From contig JAKOGH010000670.1 in assembly GCA_024811115.1 (NCBI GenBank), positions 146,262-210,261 of the forward strand: 64,000 bases of DNA. The letters are read 5' to 3'. Under the pieces are notes generated by a model. It had not been told where the DNA came from, ran no database searches, and saw nothing but the letters and a program-made list of their open reading frames with translations. This document shows, piece by piece, positions 58,029 through 64,000 of the stretch. The position numbers and the translations under genes were made by a program. Position 1 is the stretch's first letter. Every line of letters starts with the position of its first letter. Origin of the DNA: Terana coerulea (lineage: Eukaryota; Basidiomycota; Agaricomycetes; Polyporales; Phanerochaetaceae).

Positions 58029-58268
58029 TTAGCGCTCCTCGCACATCTTGTCGTCGTTCTCCTCCTCGCTTTCCTCGTCGTCTGCGTCCTCTCCTGTATC
58101 CTCATCTACAATAATCTTGAGTCTCGGCACTGGCTTCAACAGCCTCCCGGTCAGCTTCGGCTTATTTCGGTGTGCGCTGCCAGACAAATGCCCACGTGGA
58201 CCGTATTTCAAGCGCTTAAGCAAGCTCTCGCTCTCGTCCACTTTCCGACGTCGGATGCCCGGCACCAC
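58029..58268 (-). CDS. Small acidic ORF, unknown
   Basis: Up to 79 codons. Basic first half (RRRKVDESESLLKRLKYGPR, then PKLTGRLLKPVPRLKIIVDE) and very acidic end (EDADDEESEEENDDKMCEER). Opens after a stop close upstream; the start codon is not clear and could be spliced. Might be a fragment of a larger chromatin-type protein or a decayed gene. I do not recognise it. Confidence 0.25.
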   Translation of the reverse strand: MVPGIRRRKVDESESLLKRLKYGPRGHLSGSAHRNKPKLTGRLLKPVPRLKIIVDEDTGEDADDEESEEENDDKMCEER

Positions 58269-58820
58269 AAACCACTCATTGCCTTACCTCCAGAACTAGC
58301 GGGATTCACGGAGGATAGCTACAAGGTACATTAAATGAGATCTCCGAGTGCATGGACTGTCTACCTGATTTTTGGTGTAGATATCAAAATTGGTGTATGT
58401 GATCAAAACTGGCCTTTTCGCCCCTACACAAGCAACAGTTCGACGTAGCATTGTGAATAGCTGGTGCATTGAAGGTACATTGACTAGTACTACTGTACAT
58501 TTTTTCGTGATTTTATAAGCCCGACAACGAAAGTTTTGGGGGTGTTGCAAGGAGTGGTGGTGTCTCAAGGACCGGTTGAAGACTGTACATGTCTGCGCTG
58601 CATTTGCCGTTGAAACGTAGCCGTTGAATCAGAAGGGCCGAGACTCAGGGCGCCCGGCCGGCTTGTAGTCTCAGCTGATCTCCTGCGAATGAGACATGGT
58701 CAGTGGCGCTCACCTCGGCTTTCGCTCTCCCCGGTATGTGCGCGGTTCGACGAACTATCATGCACGTCCGGAAGAGCAGCGGGTAGACGCACCTGAGCTG
58801 CATCTTACTTCTGAACCACC
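58269..58820. other. Intergenic, upstream of the acyl-CoA dehydrogenase
   Basis: About 550 bp with frames on the minus strand that show no domain. Confidence 0.4.
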
Positions 58821-60657
58821 ATGTCGTCCCATCCCATCGTTGACCTGACCTCGCCCTCGTCATGGGCAATGGTGCGTTGCCTGAACTCGTAAAGCGCGGT
58901 ATGGTACTGAGAACAGGGGCTTTCAGATTGAGGACAAATTCTCTCCCTTCGCGAAGGAGACGTTGGCAAAGCTCGTCAACTTCCAGATGGTCAGTCCAGA
59001 GTCGCCGGTGCTACGTGTCCGTCGCGTCTTACGAGTATGTAGGAGGAAGTGGAGCCAGCCCTGCGTGTATCTCACGCGCAACTGCCGGACGACGAAACAC
59101 GGTGGAAGACTGTCATCCCAGTTATCGAAGACCTGAAGGCGAAAGCGAAGAAACTTGGCCTGTGGAACTTGTTCTTGAGCAAGACTCATTACCCCGAGCA
59201 TGGTGTAGACTTGACCAACCTCGAGGTGCGGACCGTGCCGCATTCCCTTGGGCACATTTCCTAACCATTTCTGAAGTACGCGGTGATGGCGGAGGTGCTG
59301 GGACGAGGCGGCCATTTGTCTTCCGAAGTGCACAACTGTTCCGCCCCCGACACCGGAAACATGGGTAAGTGGTGGTCAGCTGCCGTAGTTGCGCCCCTGA
59401 TATTTGCTGAGCAGAGGTATTGGCCCGCTATGGCTCGCCTGAGCAACAGAAGAAGTGGTTGGTTCCCTTGCTCAATGGTGAGACCAGGTCGGCATTCGCC
59501 ATGACTGAGCGTTTCGGTACGTTCTCTCGAACTCGCCAAATGTACTCGTTAACCGAATAACCTTCATAGTTGCTTCGTCCGACGCTACAAACATCCGTAC
59601 CTCCATTCGGCAGGAAGGTAATGACATTGTGATCAACGGGCACAAGTGGTGGATCAGCGGCGCCGGCGACCCTCGCTGCGCCCTCCACCTAGTGCTTGGC
59701 AAGAGCGACCCTAACAACTCGGATCGCTACAGCCAGCAGAGCATCGTCATTGTGCCCGCGAACACCCCAGGCGTCAAGGTCGTCCGCCCGATGAAGGTGT
59801 TCGGCTACGATGGCGCCCCTGAGGGTCACTGCGAGATTGTTTACGACAACGTCAGGGTACCGCTGAGCAACCTGGTTTTGGGATGGGGCAAGGGCTTTGA
59901 GATTATTCAAGGCCGTCTGGGGTACGTCAGCCCGATGATACAATATGCAAGCGTAGTGCTGATTGTGATTGTACAGTCCTGGTCGTATTCACCACTGCAT
60001 GCGTTCTATCGGTGCAGCGCAGAATGCACTGGACCTGATGCTTGCCCGGGTCACCGACCCTACTCGTAAGACTTTCGGCAAGTATCTATATGAGCACGGT
60101 AAGTACTTTGCGTAATCCATGAGTCTGTCTCTGACCAAGGTATGTCGATCTCTAGGGACCGTCATCGCGGATATTGCAAAGTCGCGAGCCGAGATCGAGA
60201 GCGCACGTCTTCTTGTGCTTAGCGCTGCATTGCAGATTGACAAGTTCAAGGCCAAGGGTGCCTTGAAGGAGATTGGTATTGCGAAGGTTTGTTGGTGCCC
60301 CGTTCCAATGAGCCAGATGTGCTGATAATTTTTTTCAGTTTGTGGTTCCTCAATGGCGCTCCAAGTGGTGGACCGCACGATACAAGCTTTCGGAGCTGAG
60401 GGTGTTTCCCAAGACCAAACCCTAGCGGAAACATGGGCAGGCTTGAGAACGCTGCGGCTCGCCGATGGTCCGGATGCTGTAAGTGCGACGCCATCCGCGA
60501 TGTTTGCAATGCTCTGACGATCACTGCATAGGTTCACGTCCAGCAGATTGGCCAACGCGAGCTCAAGCGGGCTCCCGTGGTTACGAAACGGCTCAATGAG
60601 GTGAAGAAAAAGGAGAAGGAGCTCTTTGCCAAGTATAACATCAAGTCTCATCTCTGA
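58821..60657 (+). CDS. Acyl-CoA dehydrogenase (ACAD10/11-like)
   Basis: FAD enzyme of fatty acid beta-oxidation or of hydroxy-acyl handling. Start at 58821 (ccaccATGtcg): [13 protein letters not shown], joined through a 59-bp intron to [20 protein letters not shown]. Then [116 protein letters not shown], and [20 protein letters not shown]. The frame breaks at 60349-60356: FVVPQ is followed by a stretch where one missing A shifts [20 protein letters not shown] out of frame, leading to an early stop. Past it, [20 protein letters not shown] is conserved. Likely intact if the deletion is a sequence error. Confidence 0.9.
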
Positions 60658-60936
60658 ACTTTGCCTGGACCATATCCTTTATCGGTGCTTGAATGCTTGT
60701 ACGATATCTCATGGATACACTTGAAGAATTTGTGAAGATTTGCCACAGCTCCTCAAATGTCTAATGACCGGAGCGTAAGAAAGAGATGAATACAAGTGTA
60801 TCAAACCACAGCGCATACAATGATACATCTAGTCAACAAGCGGATCAGGTGCAGTACTAGCTTTTACCATGTTGCTTGAGACGGTCACATGTGGGCACAT
60901 AAATCTCGCAAACGATGTAGCATGTTCTACATACTT

Positions 60937-62017
60937 CTAATTTTTAGGCTTTGCAATTCTCTTTGCCTCTTGCACCAACTCCTTCAGCACTTTAACCTCC
61001 CGCTGATCCTCGCCATGTGAGCTATCATCGACTGCGCTTGCGATGCGCTCGTACAATCTTGCCAGGCCTTGGTGAATCAATCCTTCGTCCCCCGTAGGCA
61101 CATGGCTACTGTTTGCGGACGGTGACTTCGAAAGCCCATCAGAAACAAATGCCGAGATCTCCTCCATCTCGCCCACCCAGCGATACGCTTTTGAGAGCAT
61201 GCCCGGGGTCCCATTTATGACGCGTTGTAGAGCCGCGGGCTGCGAGTCTGAGGACAACTCGTGCAGTAGTGCCGTAGCTGTGGCGGGTGATGCAGCATGG
61301 GCAGCTGTGCGACAGTTATGTAGGTCAGTCCCGCAGTTCTGCTGGAATGTGTTACGCGCATACACAGTATCATTGTGGTTATGAGGCCTGTTGTACCCTT
61401 GGTGATGCCCTACGATATTGTTAGCAGATAGCTAACGTCAGCAAGCAGATATTGGAAGAACATACTGCATACGACATCTTTAGGGCACTGGCATCACCTA
61501 CACCCGCACCATCTCCTTTCAGCACCTTGACATTAAGACCATACTTCGTCAGGCCGTCAAACTCTTGGAGGATTGCCTGGTCCTCAGAGTCGGCCGACGC
61601 ATAAAACACAGGATTGTAGTCTCCACTAGGTGGTCCTCCAATGATGCCAGCGTCCACAAATCTGATAGACGTGCCCTTGAACAACGATGCAATTTGCTTT
61701 ACAGTTGTCGGGTTGACGGCGTTACAGTCCGCGAAGCCAAGGGCTCTGTTAGGCGCAGATGTCGCATGGGCGTCGCGGAAGCGTTCGGCGAAGGCATAGG
61801 CCTCGCTTGGAGGGAGAATGCTAAGTACCCAGTGGGACTTAGATGCGATGTCAGCGAGAGACGCATCTTGCAAACCGGCCTCAAATGCGCGTTTACGCGT
61901 GGCAACAGACCGACCCATCAGGTCTGTGAGGACTGTCAGGCCTGCAGTGGTCAAACGCCGGCCGACGGCGGCACCCATCGCACCAGCTGCGACAACCGCG
62001 AGAGTTGGAGGAGACAT
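60937..62017 (-). CDS. 6-Phosphogluconate dehydrogenase-like NAD(P)-dependent reductase
   Basis: Beta-hydroxyacid dehydrogenase family. Start MSPPTLAVVAAGAMGAAVGR at 62017 (Rossmann GAGAMGAA-like motif; the first G is Ala, AAGAMGA). Then LTVLTDLMGRSVATRKRAFE, KSHWVLSILPPSEAYAFAER, FADCNAVNPTTVKQIASLF, FVDAGIIGGPPSGDYNPVFY, VLKGDGAGVGDASALKMSYA. Middle exon GITKGTTGLITTMIL, next AHAASPATATALLHELSSDS, then RVINGTPGMLSKAYRWVGEM. Lys in ALKMSYAG-ITKG agrees with the catalytic-Lys region of this family. C-terminus helical (VKVLKELVQEAKRIAKPKN). Substrate unknown. Confidence 0.88.
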
Positions 62018-62758
62018 GGCAAGTATCAAGTTGTGCGTGGTTGTCGTGAAAGGAACGTTATCGCGATGTTGACGCGTTGACGTGTGAAGACTGGCGACCC
62101 GAAGCTTTCCCACGCCGCCAAGTCGCCGGCATGCACGGCATCTCAGGCCTTCCCGTTTATGCCAGGTTCAAGTTGTCGCGATTGAGCCCACAGGTGGAAT
62201 TTTCGCATGAGAGAAAGTCAAGGAGGTACGACGAGAACACACTAACTTAAGGGTGACTCTCTCAACTTATTGAGCTCAGGGAATCCTGGAACTTAGTAGT
62301 TTCAACGAGGCAGTTAGTACTCAAACTTAAAATCCGCGCTCGTTCGTTCCCACCCAGATCTGGGGACTCGGCGGGTACCACTCCGTACACCTCGCTGCTT
62401 TGCCCTAGGTTCTAGGAGGCTTTATTGGTCCACTCCCCGGAGTCAGCATGAGTACTACCACGATGCGGCTAAAATATTCCTTTTGCCTCTCGTAGCCGTG
62501 GTTCGGATATGATAAAAGGCTGTGAGAGGTAAGTACTAACGGGTCAAAGCCAAGCTGACGTCGCCTGTGACAATGTGCAGCAGGCGAGTACTTGGCCGAG
62601 GTGAAGTACATGAATTCCCGATTCCAGCAACATCGGAAGGAGCGCCTATATTGATCCGCTACACGTGGCGAATCGTAGCCGCGTATTGAAGCGCGCGCCA
62701 GGCTGTGGCTGTCTCGACTCTCTTACCACCAACCAGCCATACGTCGAGCTCTCTCTCC
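62018..62758. other. Divergent intergenic region, 6PGDH-like / YIPF
   Basis: About 740 bp between divergent starts, must hold both promoters. A 68-codon reverse frame shows no domain. Confidence 0.45.
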
Positions 62759-63918
62759 ATGGCGTACGTATCAATCGAGTCCGACGACGTCAGTGCGGAT
62801 TATGCTATGCTTGCGCTGAATAAAGCTGACGGCCCCCTTCAGCGCATGGAAGAAGGCCCAGAAGGCCTGCAGTTTCAATGTATGCAAAGCGTGTTCACCT
62901 GCATAAGGTCTTCCCGTTGACAGACTGATGAGACAGCATTTCTGGAGACGGACGCTCGAAATACATCAGGAGTTGGAGCTAATTCACAGAGAGGTGCGTG
63001 GCCGCCCACCCGACTGGCGTGATACCTCCAGCTAAAGGTCAAGCGCAGGGTACATTCCAGACAAGTCAGGAAAGTCCGGTTTCTGGACACTCGACTACCA
63101 GCCGTACTTCGATGTGGATACCAAAATCGTTCGTCAGAAGTTCTACTTTTGTGGCATTGACAGCTCACCGTTCCGCGCGCAAATTAGGTTCTTCGACGCT
63201 GCTACAGAACCCTCATTCCCACAACCCCTTCATTCATCTCGGATTACCTTCAACCAGCCGATCTGTATGGCCCATTCTGGACATTGACAACGCTCATATT
63301 CTGTCTCTTCGTGTTCTCATCACTGGCGTCGTCCATCGCCGCGTACCTCTCCGACCCTGCCGCGTCGTCTCCAACGAACCCAATTGAATACGACTTTGGA
63401 TTGTTGAGTACGGCCGTAGGACTTGTCTACGCGTATGGACTAGGTGTGCCGATTCTGTTGTGGCTCGGCCTGCGGTACTTGGGCGTTGGGGAGTGGAGTG
63501 TCACGGAGGCGGTCGCATTGTGGGGGTACGGGCAGTTTGTCTGGATACCCGTGGCAGTGAGTGCAGCTCATTTGTTCTGAACACTAATACCCAATTGTCG
63601 TATTCCAGGCACTGTGTGTGATTCCCGTTCCAATTGTGCGGTGGGTCCTGGTCGGTGTCGCGTTCGTACTATCCGGATACTTCCTGATGTCCAACACATG
63701 GCCAATAATCGCAACCGTGCGTCCAAACATCCTCTCACTTACTCTCAGCTGACGCGTCTCGGGTTCAGGCTGACCAAAAGGCAGTACGTCTAGTGGCAGT
63801 CCTGCTAGTGCTGCTACACGCCGCGTTTGCACTTTGTCTTAAAGTCCTCTTCTTCAGCTACTATGTCGTCAAAGAGATAGGGCCGAAGGATCCCATCCCT
63901 CCTGTAGTGACTCCGTGA
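62759..63918 (+). CDS. YIP1-family membrane protein (YIPF1/2-like)
   Basis: Golgi/ER-Golgi multi-pass protein that binds Rab GTPases. Start in ctccATGgcg: MAYVSIESDDVSADYAMLAL. Later exons: FWTLDYQPYFDVDTKI joined by an intron (gttcgt to aattag) to VLRRCYRTLIPTTPSFISDY, then LQPADLYGPFWTLTTLIFCL, FVFSSLASSIAAYL, FGLLSTAVGLVYAYGLGVPI, LLWLGLRYLGVGEWSVTEAV, ALWGYGQFVWIPVA, ALCVIPVPIVRWVLVGVAFV and VLLVLLHAAFALCLKVLFF. Five membrane spans. DLYGPFW and GYGQFVWIPVA are the family's hallmark motifs. Ends GPKDPIPPVVTP. Confidence 0.88.
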
Positions 63919-64000
63919 ATATCCTTTGCTACATATTATTATTGTTTCATCAATTATCTAAAGAGTGGTGTACTATGTGCTGATGAATCCCACTACAGTA

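Overview
The window looks like nuclear DNA of a filamentous basidiomycete, probably an agaricomycete. Genes are compact and packed tightly on both strands. They are cut by many 44-65 bp GT-AG introns, with exons ending in codon-internal phases. Several products belong to families I know from this group: a membrane-anchored WD40 protein, GH128 glucanase, Ure2-type GST, IVY1-like protein, DUF3533 protein and six-cysteine secreted proteins. I saw no tRNA, rRNA or CRISPR array, and no intact transposon.

Layout. 0.4-4.2 kb: membrane WD40 protein (-). 4.9-7.7 kb: Rdx/SelW-like protein (-) head-to-head with the PCH2/TRIP13 AAA ATPase (+). 8.0-9.4 kb: short-chain dehydrogenase (-). 9.4-11.9 kb: gene-poor block with a 7-bp tandem repeat, a TATA box, a 200-bp polypyrimidine tract and a diverged direct repeat. 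11.9-14.9 kb: second SDR (+) and the METTL3/IME4 m6A methyltransferase (-). 15.6-18.9 kb: GST, GH128 glucanase, a small ORF and PET191 (all -). 19.0-24.3 kb: IBA57/CAF17 (+), mitochondrial-type holo-ACP synthase (-), ELP2 (+). 24.5-27.7 kb: a degenerate eIF4A-like DEAD-box protein (-). 28.2-34.3 kb: RRM protein (-), FMC1 (+), SmF (-), NC2-beta (+), MAK32-like pfkB protein (-) and an Sfp-type phosphopantetheinyl transferase (+). 34.5-36.1 kb: FAD monooxygenase (-). 38.1-39.8 kb: a tandem pair of small secreted six-cysteine paralogues (+). 40.1-42.3 kb: SNG1/DUF3533 membrane protein (-). 42.3-44.7 kb: gene-poor. 44.7-53.3 kb: F-box protein (-), mitochondrial AspRS (+), IVY1-like (-), PAB2/PABPN1 (+), bL19m (+). 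54.2-57.5 kb: Zn2Cys6 transcription factor (+). 58.8-63.9 kb: acyl-CoA dehydrogenase (+), 6PGDH-like reductase (-), YIPF1/2-like protein (+).

Most genes are unrelated housekeeping loci. There is no obvious biosynthetic cluster. A mitochondrial theme recurs (PET191, IBA57, AcpS-type PPTase, FMC1, AspRS, bL19m), as does RNA and gene expression (METTL3, ELP2, SmF, NC2-beta, PAB2). Many neighbours are head-to-head and share promoters of 150-350 bp.

The points most worth a second look are: (i) the secreted six-cysteine pair with a shared intron position; (ii) a DEAD-box protein that has lost the Walker A, SAT and arginine-finger motifs; (iii) an 8-nt microexon that carries the second cysteine of the Rdx redox motif; (iv) five conserved genes each interrupted by one short deletion in simple sequence, which looks more like assembly error than decay. 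All exon boundaries given were read by eye from splice signals and family conservation.
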